64,000 bases of DNA, taken from contig JBOFEZ010000135.1 of NCBI GenBank assembly GCA_051648365.1, forward strand, positions 16,572 to 80,571, given 5' to 3'. The notes under the pieces are model-generated. The model was not told the origin of the DNA. It made no database searches and worked only from the letters and a program-made list of their open reading frames with translations. The translations under genes and the position numbers were made by a program. Positions 44,519 through 52,966 of this stretch are shown here, piece after piece. This stretch comes from JAGNZR01 sp051648365. GTDB taxonomy: Bacteria; Fusobacteriota; Fusobacteriia; Fusobacteriales; Fusobacteriaceae. How positions within the stretch are numbered: the stretch's first letter is position 1; the number at the start of each line of letters is the position of its first letter.

Positions 44519-45414
44519 TAATTATCCCCTCCTGAGAAAATCCCACTCTTCTTTACATATACTATTCCAAATATTAGTAGCAGTATAAATATAAGAACTG
44601 AGTACGCTGATGCATAACCATATCTGAAGAAACTAAAAGCCAGTCTATAAACATCAGTTACAAGAATCTGAGTTTGCTCATTTCCGTAACCACCAGCAAT
44701 AATAAGTATTACATTCAGCATATTGAAAGTCCATACTGAACCTAAAATTATTGCCGGAGTCAAAGTCGGTTTCAGTAGTGGTAGTGTCACATTCTTAAAT
44801 TTGTCCCATGTTCCTGCTCCATCTATATCTGCCGCTTCATAAAGTTCGGAAGGAATAGATTGAAGTCCTCCTAGACTTATCATCATCATAAAAGGGAATC
44901 CCAACCAGATATTAGTTATTATAGCAGCAATAAAAGTTAATGTCGGGTCACTTAACCATGCCATAGCGTCTATTCCTAATTTCCCAAGAATTATATTTAC
45001 AGATCCAAAGTTTTGGTTAAACATTCCTTTCCAAGTAAGAGCCGCAATATATTGTGGCATTGCCCAAGGAATGATAAGAAATATTCTTAAAATAGATTTT
45101 CCAGGAAGCTTTCTATTTAACAGTAGAGCTAGATAGAGCCCTATACTCACATGAAAAAAAACATTTATAAACGTCCAAAAAATAGTTCTTCCAAAAGTTG
45201 TAAGTAACCTTGGGTCTTTAAACACAGCACCATAGTTTGCTAATCCGATAAAAGATGGATTTTTAAAAGTCGTAAGACTCATGTTGGTCATTGACAGCCA
45301 AATTCCATATCCAAGAGGATAAAACACCATAGCAACCATTACTAACATGGCCGGCAGTATAAAATAGTAAGGAGTGTTTTTACCCATGAGCAGAGTATTG
45401 GTTTTTTCTTTCAT
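44518..45414 (-). CDS. malF: Maltodextrin ABC transporter permease, MalF type
   Basis: The 298-residue permease has six segments and the EAA motif EAADIDGAGTWDKFKNVTLPLLKPTL. It is the short form of MalF without the large periplasmic loop of the E. coli protein, like the lactose/UgpA type. It is first in the operon malF-malG-malQ-regulator-glgP behind a strong promoter. The binding protein and the ATPase are not encoded in this window. Confidence 0.92.
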   Translation of the reverse strand: MKEKTNTLLMGKNTPYYFILPAMLVMVAMVFYPLGYGIWLSMTNMSLTTFKNPSFIGLANYGAVFKDPRLLTTFGRTIFWTFINVFFHVSIGLYLALLLNRKLPGKSILRIFLIIPWAMPQYIAALTWKGMFNQNFGSVNIILGKLGIDAMAWLSDPTLTFIAAIITNIWLGFPFMMMISLGGLQSIPSELYEAADIDGAGTWDKFKNVTLPLLKPTLTPAIILGSVWTFNMLNVILIIAGGYGNEQTQILVTDVYRLAFSFFRYGYASAYSVLIFILLLIFGIVYVKKSGIFSGGDN

Positions 45415-45474
45415 AAAATTCCTCCAAAATTATATTTTGTTTTATAAAAATATAACAAGTCTATTTTCTGAACT

Positions 45475-45495
45475 TGTTGTATTTAATTTACAACA
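45475..45495. promoter_or_regulatory. Palindromic operator candidate at the malF promoter
   Basis: TGTTGTA (45475-45481) and TACAACA (45489-45495) form a perfect 7-base inverted repeat with a 7-base AT spacer, beginning 2 bases downstream of the malF -10 box, over the transcription start. A second inverted repeat, AACAAGT (45454-45460) and ACTTGTT (45472-45478), overlaps it by 4 bases. A repressor bound here would block initiation. The TrmB-type regulator of the same operon is the natural candidate. Confidence 0.6.
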
Positions 45496-45496
45496 C

Positions 45497-45525
45497 ATTA
45501 TAATCTTATTTTATTTATTTTTCAA
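45497..45525 (-). promoter_or_regulatory. Promoter of the maltodextrin operon
   Basis: On the minus strand TTGAAA (45520-45525), a 17-base spacer and consensus TATAAT (45497-45502), about 80 bases upstream of malF. Confidence 0.85.
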
Positions 45526-45555
45526 GTGTTTATTTTAATGATTTTTTATTATTAT

Positions 45556-45585
45556 TTGACTTCTTCTATCTATTTCAGTTAAAAT
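45556..45585 (+). promoter_or_regulatory. Likely promoter of the FtsX-type permease
   Basis: TTGACT (45556-45561), an 18-base spacer and TAAAAT (45580-45585), 50 bases before the start of the permease gene and back to back with the malF promoter. Confidence 0.55.
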
Positions 45586-45634
45586 CAAGTTAAAATATTT
45601 AACAAATATCAAAAAATATGGAGTTGAAGATAGG

Positions 45635-46840
45635 ATGAATACTAACATAAGAATAGCATTTAACTTTATAAGGGATAACAAAAAACAAACCTTTTCCATA
45701 ATCATGGGAATCTCTCTTGGAATAGCTATACAATTTTTTATGATAAATCTCCTCCCTTCTCTTCAAAGCTATATGATAAATAAGATACTCGGAAGCAGTT
45801 ATCATATAAAAATAGAACAGGGAGAAACTAAATCTTTTCTAGCAAAAAAAATCACTGATAAAAATTCGATAATAATCGAGGGAAATTCCCAGTTAAATAG
45901 AAATAGGATTACAGACTACCCCTCTACTATCAATTCTATCTCTAAACTCAATGGGGTCAAAAATGTGGCCGGTTACCTGGGAGAAAATGCCTTTTATTCT
46001 AAAAATGGAAAATCTCGTTCTATGATTATTCTAGGTTCTGATTTTTCGTCCATAGATAAAATCTACCACCTCTCCAATAAAATTATAGCTGGATCTAACA
46101 ATATGGACTCTAATAATATCCTTGTCGGAATAGACTTTTTAAGAGATTATAACCTAAAAATAAATGATATTATACCTCTTCAACTGAGTAACGGAAAAGT
46201 TGAAACTTTCAGAATCAGTGGAGCTCTTGATTTAGGCAATGCTATAAATAACAGAAACTGGATTTTCATGAATCTTGCTAGAACCCAGTATATTTTTGAT
46301 AAAAAAGGTTTTATCTCTACGATTGATATTCAGTTAGAAGATCCCTTTATAGCAGATAATATAGCCAGCTATTTGCGAGAGCGTTTTTTTGATATGGAGG
46401 TAAATAGCTGGACAAAAGACATGGCAGATCTTCTTATAGCTCTCAAAAGTCAGTCTATAACAACTATTATAATTCAAATTTTTATAACCTTAGCTACATC
46501 TATGAGCATTTCTAGTATTTTAGGAATTACAGTTCTCCAAAAATCTAAACAATTGGGAATACTGAAAACTATGGGTCTTTCTGACCGGAGTTCTATGAAA
46601 ATATTTATATACGAAGGGGCTATTTTTGGATTGGTAGCCACTACTGTCGGCATCGTTATTGGACTTATTATCGTATGGATTCTTAACGCATCCGGCTCTA
46701 TTGGCTTCTTTATCCATGTGAGATTGAAATATTCCCTGATTATCTCCTTTGTTTCTATTACTTCTGCTGTAGTAGCTTCCCTCCTACCAGCACTGAAATC
46801 TAAAAATCTCAATCCGATAGACATTATTAGGGGAAATTAA
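45635..46840 (+). CDS. Orphan FtsX/LolE-type ABC transporter permease
   Basis: The 401 residues show the MacB/LolE topology: an N-terminal membrane helix (about 18-40), a large extracytoplasmic domain (about 45-265) and three C-terminal helices (about 275-395). The C-terminal block includes LQKSKQLGILKTMGLSDRSSMKIFIYEGAIFGLVATTVGI, the FtsX signature, and ends ALKSKNLNPIDIIRGN. Such permeases work with an ATPase in lipoprotein release or efflux, but no ATPase gene adjoins this one: the mal promoter lies upstream and a TPP riboswitch follows. Confidence 0.87.
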   Translation: MNTNIRIAFNFIRDNKKQTFSIIMGISLGIAIQFFMINLLPSLQSYMINKILGSSYHIKIEQGETKSFLAKKITDKNSIIIEGNSQLNRNRITDYPSTINSISKLNGVKNVAGYLGENAFYSKNGKSRSMIILGSDFSSIDKIYHLSNKIIAGSNNMDSNNILVGIDFLRDYNLKINDIIPLQLSNGKVETFRISGALDLGNAINNRNWIFMNLARTQYIFDKKGFISTIDIQLEDPFIADNIASYLRERFFDMEVNSWTKDMADLLIALKSQSITTIIIQIFITLATSMSISSILGITVLQKSKQLGILKTMGLSDRSSMKIFIYEGAIFGLVATTVGIVIGLIIVWILNASGSIGFFIHVRLKYSLIISFVSITSAVVASLLPALKSKNLNPIDIIRGN

Positions 46841-46847
46841 AAAAATA

Positions 46848-46879
46848 TTGATTTTTTTCTAAAAGAGTTGTATTATAAT
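46848..46879 (+). promoter_or_regulatory. Likely promoter of the thiamine transport operon
   Basis: TTGATT (46848-46853) is followed by TATTAT (46871-46876, 17-base spacing) overlapping TATAAT (46874-46879, 20-base spacing), immediately upstream of the TPP riboswitch. Confidence 0.55.
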
Positions 46880-46885
46880 CATATA

Positions 46886-46957
46886 GTTTTACACGGGTGC
46901 CTTGGCTGAGATTATACCGTTTAACCTGCTAGATAATGCTAGAAAGGAAGAAGAAAC
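46886..46957 (+). promoter_or_regulatory. TPP riboswitch (THI element)
   Basis: The conserved core is unmistakable. CGGGTGCC and GGCTGAGA with the pairing ACCG form the P2/P3 arm. CCTGCTAGATAATGCTAGAAAGG forms the P4/P5 arm that recognises the pyrophosphate. GTTT (46886-46889) and AAAC (46954-46957) close P1. It binds thiamine pyrophosphate and switches off the downstream thiamine importer. The hairpin at 46980-47002 with a T run is the expression platform. Confidence 0.93.
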
Positions 46958-46979
46958 GTTGTATTTTTTTGTTTATCCA

Positions 46980-47009
46980 GCTGCAGTCTTAATAACTGCG
47001 GCTTTTTTT
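46980..47009 (+). terminator. Riboswitch-controlled terminator before thiB
   Basis: GCTGCAGT (46980-46987) pairs with ACTGCGGC (46995-47002), one pair being a G-U wobble, followed by seven T residues. It lies 23 bases beyond the TPP aptamer, as expected for ligand-induced termination. Confidence 0.88.
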
Positions 47010-47040
47010 ATTATTTTATTTGTTTAAAGGGGGATTTATT

Positions 47041-48006
47041 TTGAGAAAAACACTACTTTTTACAGCTATGATATTGGGAAGTGCTTTATCCCTGGGAGAA
47101 ATTATAACTATATACGCTCCTGAATCTATGAAATGGTTAGAAAAAGAATTTAAAGAGGATTTTTTTAATAAAACAGGGGACGAAATTAAATTTGTAGGGA
47201 TTAAAGGTCTAGTTCCAAGACTCCTCCTAGAAAAAAGGAATCCAAAATCTGATCTGGTTTTAGGGCTTACTCAGATGAGTGGAGAACAGGCAAAAATCGA
47301 AGGACTTCTTCTTCCTTATAAACCTAAAAATAGTATCAATATATCCAAGCCTGAATTTATAATGGACAAAGATTGGTATCTTACACCCTTCGATTACGGA
47401 GCAATGGCCATCAATTTTAACAAAAAAAATCTGACATCTCCTCCAAAATCTTTTCAAGATATAAAGCAGATGAAGAAACAACTTATTACCATAGATCCCC
47501 GTTCTGCTACCGGTCAGGAACTTCTTCTTTGGTCTGTTGCAATCTACGGTGAAAACTGGAAAAACTTCTGGGAAGAGATGAAACCTGCCATTCTTACAGT
47601 TACCTCTGACTGGGACGATGCTTTTGCAAAATTTAGTGCTGGTGAAAGTTCTATGATGATGGGATATGCAACAAGCAATGCCTACTTTTATTCAGAAGAT
47701 GGAGATATGATTTATGATAGTTTCATTCCAGAAGAAGGTGCGTATATCTATCTAGAAGGTGCAGCCCTCACTAAGAAAAAAAATGTTAAAGAGGGATCAA
47801 AAAAATTCATAGAGTATCTTCTTACGCCGGAGGTTCAGCAAAAACTTGTAAACAGCAATTATATGCTTCCAGTTACTGATATTGAGCTTCAAAAGGCTTT
47901 CCAATATATTCCTAAATCTGATAAAATACTCACTTTAGATAGCTCAGAAGCTCTAAAGAATCTTGAAAGATGGAAGCAGGAACTTCTGGAAATCTTATCC
48001 AAATAA
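47041..48006 (+). CDS. thiB: Thiamine ABC transporter substrate-binding protein
   Basis: The 321-residue periplasmic protein starts with a signal peptide (KTLLFTAMILGSALSLG). Its ITIYAPESMKWLEKEF and a C-terminal EYLLTPEVQQKLV segment are typical of ThiB/iron-type class II binding proteins. The TTG at 47041 is chosen because AAAGGGGG precedes it by 8 bases and it puts the signal peptide at the N-terminus; a longer frame from 47020 would start inside that site. Thiamine is the inferred ligand because the TPP riboswitch controls the operon. Confidence 0.9.
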   Translation: MRKTLLFTAMILGSALSLGEIITIYAPESMKWLEKEFKEDFFNKTGDEIKFVGIKGLVPRLLLEKRNPKSDLVLGLTQMSGEQAKIEGLLLPYKPKNSINISKPEFIMDKDWYLTPFDYGAMAINFNKKNLTSPPKSFQDIKQMKKQLITIDPRSATGQELLLWSVAIYGENWKNFWEEMKPAILTVTSDWDDAFAKFSAGESSMMMGYATSNAYFYSEDGDMIYDSFIPEEGAYIYLEGAALTKKKNVKEGSKKFIEYLLTPEVQQKLVNSNYMLPVTDIELQKAFQYIPKSDKILTLDSSEALKNLERWKQELLEILSK

Positions 48007-48024
48007 TTTTTTGAAAGGTCTAAA

Positions 48025-49521
48025 ATGAAAATTTTATTTAATTTAATTTATCTCTCCTTATGGGGAGTACCCTTTGCAATATTTTTAAGAGATTTTGTAG
48101 ATTTCAACTCTCTGAATTTAGCCAGTTTCAACTTTAATTTTTTAAAGAACTCCCTGATTCAGGGAGTTCTTTCTGTGATTTTTTCTTTTTTAGTAGGAGT
48201 TATTCCAGCCTATTATTGTGCATATTCTAAGGGGAAACTGGCTTCTGCCCTAGAGAAACTTTTTTTCATTCCGTTTATATTTCCACCTATATCTGCAGTA
48301 ATCTCCTTCACTGTTGTTTTTAACTCGAGCTTTATTAAAAAATTCGGTATAAACTACACGCTCGGGGCTATTATAATAGCCAACTGTTTCTATAACAGTC
48401 CTATTTTTATCAAATATATCTCTGAAGCCTTGAAAAGAATTCCCAGAGAGATTGAAGAAGCGGCTCTTACAGATGGAATTTCCAAAAAAAAAATATTTTT
48501 TCTAGTTAAACTCCCTCTTATTCTTCCTCAGGTTTTTAAGGGAGGATTTCTTGTGTTTCTTTATTCTTTCACTTCTTTTATCTTGGTTATAGCCCTTGGA
48601 GGTTTGAGACATTCCACTTTGGAAGCTGAAATAGCTTCTACCCTCACAGGAAGTTCAGATTTTTCGAAAGTTGTAATTTTAGGGGTTCTTCAATCTCTGA
48701 TTATGATTTTTCTTAATTATAGCTCTTCAAAAATAGAGGAATACGAATTAAATGGAGAGCCTTATATAAAAAAAACAAGTAGATTTTTAAAGTTTTTTTC
48801 TATAATATATCTAGCTCTAGAACTTATAATTATTATTATTCCTATTATTTTCAGTTTTTTCAATATCTATACTGGAAAAATATCTTTACAGCACTATATC
48901 ACACTCTTCAGCCATGATTTTAATCTTGAATTTCCAGTTATTAGGAGTTTTATCAACTCTATTTTTTTAGCTGGAACTGCTGGAGCTGTGGTTGTTTTTC
49001 TCGGATATCTTATGATTAAATTTTATAATAGATTCACTGAACTTATGGTATTTTTTACTTTTGGAATCTCTAACGGATTCCTTGGGCTTCTACTTATATA
49101 TATGAATATCCTCTTGGATATCCCTCTTCCTCTTCTACTTTTTCAGGGATATATATTGATATCTCTCCCACTGGCATACTCTTTCCTTTATCAGTATGTG
49201 AAAAAGTTTAATCGCAGTATCAGAGAAGCTGCACTTATTGATGGAGCAGATTCCTGGAGATATTTTGTTTATATTGAGTTTCCTTTGATGAAAAAACTTT
49301 TTTTAGGAATTTATCTTCAAATCTTCGCGCTCCTACTTGGAGAGTTTACCATGGGATACACTATGCAAATTATAAATTATTTCCCAACTCTTCCACTGGT
49401 AAATTATCAACTTATAAGCTCCAAAAGATTTCTCGAAAGTTCAGCTCTGAATTCATCTATACTTATTCTTCTTCTAGGAATATTTTGTCTTTCACAAAAA
49501 CTTTTAGCAGAGAAAGATTAA
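48025..49521 (+). CDS. thiP: Thiamine ABC transporter permease (fused two-domain)
   Basis: The 498-residue membrane protein is an internal duplication with about 12 segments and two EAA loops, EEAALTDGISKKKIFFLVKLPLILPQ (first half) and REAALIDGADSWRYFVYIEFPLMKK (second half). This matches ThiP and FbpB fused permeases. It imports thiamine or TPP with ThiB. No ThiQ ATPase follows: the next gene encodes an SPFH protein, so the ATPase must be elsewhere or shared. Confidence 0.88.
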   Translation: MKILFNLIYLSLWGVPFAIFLRDFVDFNSLNLASFNFNFLKNSLIQGVLSVIFSFLVGVIPAYYCAYSKGKLASALEKLFFIPFIFPPISAVISFTVVFNSSFIKKFGINYTLGAIIIANCFYNSPIFIKYISEALKRIPREIEEAALTDGISKKKIFFLVKLPLILPQVFKGGFLVFLYSFTSFILVIALGGLRHSTLEAEIASTLTGSSDFSKVVILGVLQSLIMIFLNYSSSKIEEYELNGEPYIKKTSRFLKFFSIIYLALELIIIIIPIIFSFFNIYTGKISLQHYITLFSHDFNLEFPVIRSFINSIFLAGTAGAVVVFLGYLMIKFYNRFTELMVFFTFGISNGFLGLLLIYMNILLDIPLPLLLFQGYILISLPLAYSFLYQYVKKFNRSIREAALIDGADSWRYFVYIEFPLMKKLFLGIYLQIFALLLGEFTMGYTMQIINYFPTLPLVNYQLISSKRFLESSALNSSILILLLGIFCLSQKLLAEKD

Positions 49522-49602
49522 TTTTTTTATCTTTATAATAATTTCCAATTATTTCATGATATACTTGGGGGAGTAGTAACAAATTATATCAGGGAGGTTT
49601 TT

Positions 49603-50517
49603 ATGTTTTTATCTGCTTTTTTATTTCTTCTTATATTTTTAATCGTCACCCATCTTAGAATAGTTTCTCAATCTCAAGCCTATGTTATTGAAAGACTGGG
49701 AGCTTATCAGAGTACTTGGGGAGTTGGTCTTAAATTTCTTATCCCTATAATTGACAGAGTGGCAAAAAGAGTTTCTCTTAAAGAACAGGTTTTTGATTTC
49801 CCACCGCAACCAGTTATAACTAGAGATAACGTTACTATGCAGATTGATACCGTAGTATATTTTCAGATAACAGATCCAAAACTATACACCTACGGAGTAG
49901 AGAATCCTATCAATGCAATTGAAAATCTTACAGCTACAACTTTAAGAAATCTGATTGGAGATTTAGAATTAGATTCAACTCTGACTTCACGGGATACTAT
50001 AAATACAAAAATGCGTGCTGTCTTAGATATTGCAACAGATCCTTGGGGAATTAAGGTAAACAGAGTAGAGCTCAAAAATATCCTTCCACCTAGAGAGATT
50101 CAGGATGCTATGGAGAGACAGATGAAGGCAGAAAGAGAAAGAAGAGAATCCATACTTATTGCTGAGGGACAGAAAAAGTCATCAATTCTTGTGGCTGAAG
50201 GGCAGAAAGAATCTGAAATCTTAAGAGCCGAAGCTCAAAAAATAGCAACTATCTTAAGAGCCGAAGCTGAAAAAGAAGCTTCCATTAGAAAGGCTGAAGG
50301 AGATGCAGAGGCTATTCTTTCTATTCAGAAGGCCAATGCTGAAGGAATAAAACTTCTCAATGAAGCAAAAATATCTAAGGATGTTCTTGCTTTAAAAGGG
50401 ATGGAAACTTTCGCCAAAATCGGAGACGGACAAGCTACAAAACTTATTATCCCCTCTGAAATACAAAATCTTGTGAGTCTAGCTTCAATTTTTAAAGAGA
50501 GCAATCCTCAAAATTAA
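49603..50517 (+). CDS. SPFH (stomatin/prohibitin) family protein, QmcA-like
   Basis: The 304 residues begin with a membrane helix (about 1-18), followed by the SPFH domain with RIVSQSQAYVIERLGAY, PVITRDNVTMQIDTVVYFQI and the ATTLRNLIGDLELD stretch. A long alanine- and glutamate-rich coiled coil (about 175-260) follows, with repeated ILRAEAQK- and SILVAEGQK-like heptads. It oligomerises at the membrane and probably scaffolds proteases. No NfeD partner lies beside it. AGGGAGG precedes the ATG. Confidence 0.92.
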   Translation: MFLSAFLFLLIFLIVTHLRIVSQSQAYVIERLGAYQSTWGVGLKFLIPIIDRVAKRVSLKEQVFDFPPQPVITRDNVTMQIDTVVYFQITDPKLYTYGVENPINAIENLTATTLRNLIGDLELDSTLTSRDTINTKMRAVLDIATDPWGIKVNRVELKNILPPREIQDAMERQMKAERERRESILIAEGQKKSSILVAEGQKESEILRAEAQKIATILRAEAEKEASIRKAEGDAEAILSIQKANAEGIKLLNEAKISKDVLALKGMETFAKIGDGQATKLIIPSEIQNLVSLASIFKESNPQN

Positions 50518-50521
50518 AATT

Positions 50522-51001
50522 TTATAGAGTATTTATTTGAAGAGATGAGACCTCCATACCCAAATATTTTATTAGGGTATGGGGGTCTATTTCTATCTGC
50601 ATCCCTTTTACTCCTGCACTCACATAAATTCTATGAAAATTCTTAGCACTAGTGTCTATAAAAATTCTGTGACGTTTTTTTATACCTATGGGAGAACAGC
50701 CACCACGGACATATCCTGTATTATCAAAAAGTTCTTTTACTCCTAACATCTCAACTTTTTTACATCCTGAAATTTTTGCCAAATTTTTCAAGTCTAGTTC
50801 TCCATCTCCTTGGATACAGGCTACTATGAGTTCTTTTTTATCTGTAAAAAGTATAAGGGTTTTAAATATCTGCCCTATAAAAATCCCTGTTTTTAAGGAT
50901 AGTGTTATAGCACTGAGGTCATTTTCATCTACTTCATAAGTCAAAGTTTTAAAATCTATTTTTGCTTTTTCCAGTTCACGGACTACATTATTTTTTTTCA
51001 T
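50522..51001 (-). CDS. ybaK: Cys-tRNA(Pro)/Cys-tRNA(Cys) deacylase YbaK
   Basis: The 159-residue trans-editing protein hydrolyses mischarged Cys-tRNAPro. It shows KTLILFTDKKELIVACIQGDGELDLKNLAK, the GYVRGGCSPIG motif and a C-terminal IDTSAKNFHRIYVSAG. The start at 51001 has AGGAGG five bases upstream; the longer frame to 51061 has no such site. The 3' end of the coding region contains a 13-bp hairpin that may act on the convergent SPFH transcript. Confidence 0.93.
   Translation of the reverse strand: MKKNNVVRELEKAKIDFKTLTYEVDENDLSAITLSLKTGIFIGQIFKTLILFTDKKELIVACIQGDGELDLKNLAKISGCKKVEMLGVKELFDNTGYVRGGCSPIGIKKRHRIFIDTSAKNFHRIYVSAGVKGMQIEIDPHTLIKYLGMEVSSLQINTL
50549..50587. repeat. Strong hairpin inside the 3' end of ybaK
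   Basis: GACCTCCATACCC (50549-50561) pairs with GGGTATGGGGGTC (50575-50587) over 13 positions with one G-U wobble. It lies within ybaK codons but downstream of the SPFH stop codon (50517), so on the plus strand it could end or stabilise that transcript. The T content after it is modest. Confidence 0.5.
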
Positions 51002-51174
51002 TTTTTCCTCCTGATTCTCTTTCGAAAATCTTACTTTAATCTTATTCCTGAATTTTATCATTTTTACAGTATTTTTTCAAAATATTCCTCTCTCTTCCCA
51101 CTTATAATTGATTTTAAATTTTTTTCATGATAACATTTTATTATATAATATTTTTTTTATAGGAGCGTGGAATT

Positions 51175-51912
51175 ATGATAATTTTTGCCCATAGAGGAGC
51201 CTCAGGTTATACTCCTCAAAATAGTCTATCTGCAGCAAAAAAAGCTGTAGATATGGATGCCCTTGCAATAGAATTTGATGTGCAACTTTCAAAGGATGAA
51301 GTTCCTGTTGTAATCCATGATTTTTTTCTTGATCATCTTACACAAGAGGGAAAAGGCTATGTAAAAGATTATACTTTGGAAGAACTAAAAAAATTCAGGC
51401 TTAAAAATAGATTTCAAGAAAAATATTCAGAAGAGAGTATTCCCACTTTGGAAGAGTTTCTTTCTCTTCTTCCGGATGATATGCTTATCAATGCAGAGAT
51501 AAAAGCCCTACCTTCAGATAACAGGAATATTGAAGATAGAATGATTGAAATTTTCAAAAAATTTCCAAAAAAAAATAATATTCTAATCTCTTCTTTTAAT
51601 CACCAGCTACTTCATAGACTGCACTTTAAATATCCTCAATACAAAATCGGTATCCTCACTGATACAGATATTAAAAATATGGGAGAGCATTTTAGAAATT
51701 TTCCTTTAGAAATTACCAGTATCAATATATCTCTTGAACTGGCTCAAGAACCTCTAATAAAAGAACTTAAAGATTCTGGATTTAAAGTTTTTGTTTATAC
51801 TGTTAACGATAAAGATATTGCTTTAAGTTTGAAAGGGATTGGGGTTGACGGGATATTTTCAGATTATCCTGATATACTATCTGAATTTTTTCACGCAGAG
51901 GAGAAATTATGA
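51175..51912 (+). CDS. Glycerophosphodiester phosphodiesterase
   Basis: The 245-residue TIM-barrel enzyme splits glycerophosphodiesters to glycerol-3-phosphate and an alcohol. The catalytic motifs HRGASGYTPQNS (His5, Arg6), EFDVQLSKDEVPVVIHDFFLD (with metal Glu and Asp and the second His) and NAEIK are present. There is no signal peptide, so it acts in the cytoplasm like UgpQ. Its stop codon overlaps the next ATG by four bases (ATGA). Confidence 0.93.
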   Translation: MIIFAHRGASGYTPQNSLSAAKKAVDMDALAIEFDVQLSKDEVPVVIHDFFLDHLTQEGKGYVKDYTLEELKKFRLKNRFQEKYSEESIPTLEEFLSLLPDDMLINAEIKALPSDNRNIEDRMIEIFKKFPKKNNILISSFNHQLLHRLHFKYPQYKIGILTDTDIKNMGEHFRNFPLEITSINISLELAQEPLIKELKDSGFKVFVYTVNDKDIALSLKGIGVDGIFSDYPDILSEFFHAEEKL

Positions 51913-52343
51913 GAATAATAATTGATGCAGATGCCTGCCCAGTAACAGATATCGCCCTAAATAAAGCCCTAGAAAAAAAAATAGAATGTATAATAGTCTG
52001 TGATACTGCACACGAGATAATCAGGAACGGAGCTGAAACCTTAGTTGTTCCACAAGGAGCTGACGCTGTTGATTTTGCCATAATTTCGAAGACTGAACCT
52101 GGAGATATTGTAATTACTCAGGATTACGGTTTAGCTTCTATAATTCTTTCTAAGGAAGCTCATGCCATCAATCAAGACGGACTTATATACAACAAATTCA
52201 ATATTGAAAATTTACTTTTCAGCAGACACATGTCTCAAAAAATGAGAAATGCAGGAAAAAGAACTAAGGGACCTAAAAAAAGAACTTCTGATCAAGACCG
52301 TGAATTTGAAAAAAACCTTCTAAAACTTTTAGGTGGTAGGTAA
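51909..52343 (+). CDS. YaiI/YqxD family protein (DUF188)
   Basis: The 144-residue PIN-like family protein shows RIIIDADACPVTD at the N-terminus, QGADAVDFAI, GDIVITQDYGLA and a basic C-terminal region with GKRTKGPKKRT. The conserved acidic residues suggest a nuclease-like site. The function is unknown. Its start overlaps the phosphodiesterase stop, and a terminator follows 8 bases after its stop. Confidence 0.9.
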   Translation: MRIIIDADACPVTDIALNKALEKKIECIIVCDTAHEIIRNGAETLVVPQGADAVDFAIISKTEPGDIVITQDYGLASIILSKEAHAINQDGLIYNKFNIENLLFSRHMSQKMRNAGKRTKGPKKRTSDQDREFEKNLLKLLGGR

Positions 52344-52351
52344 TAAAAAAA

Positions 52352-52378
52352 CCTCCCGATTTGTTGGGAGGTTTTTTT
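52352..52378. terminator. Terminator, first copy of a repeated hairpin
   Basis: CCTCCCGATTTGTTGGGAGG (52352-52371) followed by seven T residues, preceded by an A run. Identical 20-base core to the terminator at 55246. It serves the convergent DUF188 and cyclotransferase-like genes. Confidence 0.92.
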
Positions 52379-52379
52379 G

Positions 52380-52793
52380 TTAATTTTTATTTTTCTCTTT
52401 AAACTCTTTCCAGTCTCCAGAAAGAACAGGTATAAGATTTTCATGTGAAAATTCTGGATTTGTATTATTATAAATATAGATATCTAAAATCTCAGTTTCA
52501 CCTGTTTCTAAATTTTTAACCTTTTTAGGCACTTTATTATATTCATTCTGAGGATTATCTTCTCCAAAATAATTTTCCATAGCATCCATGGCATCCATAT
52601 CACAATTTTCTAGTGTAATTATTTCACCCTTTACTAAACCTTTTTCTTCAAGCATTGCTGGATAATCTTTTCCTTTTATAGCATAAAGTTTTCCTTCAAC
52701 TTCTCCAAGTTGGATTTTTTTTGCAGCTGTATTTATATATTTATCGAAATTGAAGAAACCTTCTCTTAGGCTTCCATAAACAAAAATTTTCAT
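52380..52793 (-). CDS. Gamma-glutamylcyclotransferase-like (AIG2/YtfP) protein
   Basis: The 137 residues begin with the signature FVYGSLREGFFNFDKYI and contain GKLYAIKGKDYPAMLEEKGLVKGEII and an ENYFGEDNPQNEYNKV segment. Such proteins have a cyclotransferase fold that acts on gamma-glutamyl-amines or peptides to yield 5-oxoproline. It is interesting next to pcp, which also makes 5-oxoproline, but it is on the opposite strand and the substrate is inferred. Confidence 0.85.
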   Translation of the reverse strand: MKIFVYGSLREGFFNFDKYINTAAKKIQLGEVEGKLYAIKGKDYPAMLEEKGLVKGEIITLENCDMDAMDAMENYFGEDNPQNEYNKVPKKVKNLETGETEILDIYIYNNTNPEFSHENLIPVLSGDWKEFKEKNKN

Positions 52794-52902
52794 ATAATCG
52801 CTCCTTTAAAATTTTTATTGTTTTATATTCTAACATGAAATTTAAATTTTGAGAAGCGATATGAATTTTTTTTTCATATTATTTTTTATTCTTGTAATGA
52901 AA

Positions 52903-52934
52903 TTGACTTTTAAGTCTTAATATTGTATTATAAT
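52903..52934 (+). promoter_or_regulatory. Likely promoter of the DUF969-DUF979-pcp operon
   Basis: TTGACT (52903-52908) followed by TATTAT (52926-52931, 17-base spacer) overlapping TATAAT (52929-52934, 20-base spacer). Confidence 0.65.
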
Positions 52935-52966
52935 GTATCTATATTTTTTTATAAGGAGTGTGTTTT

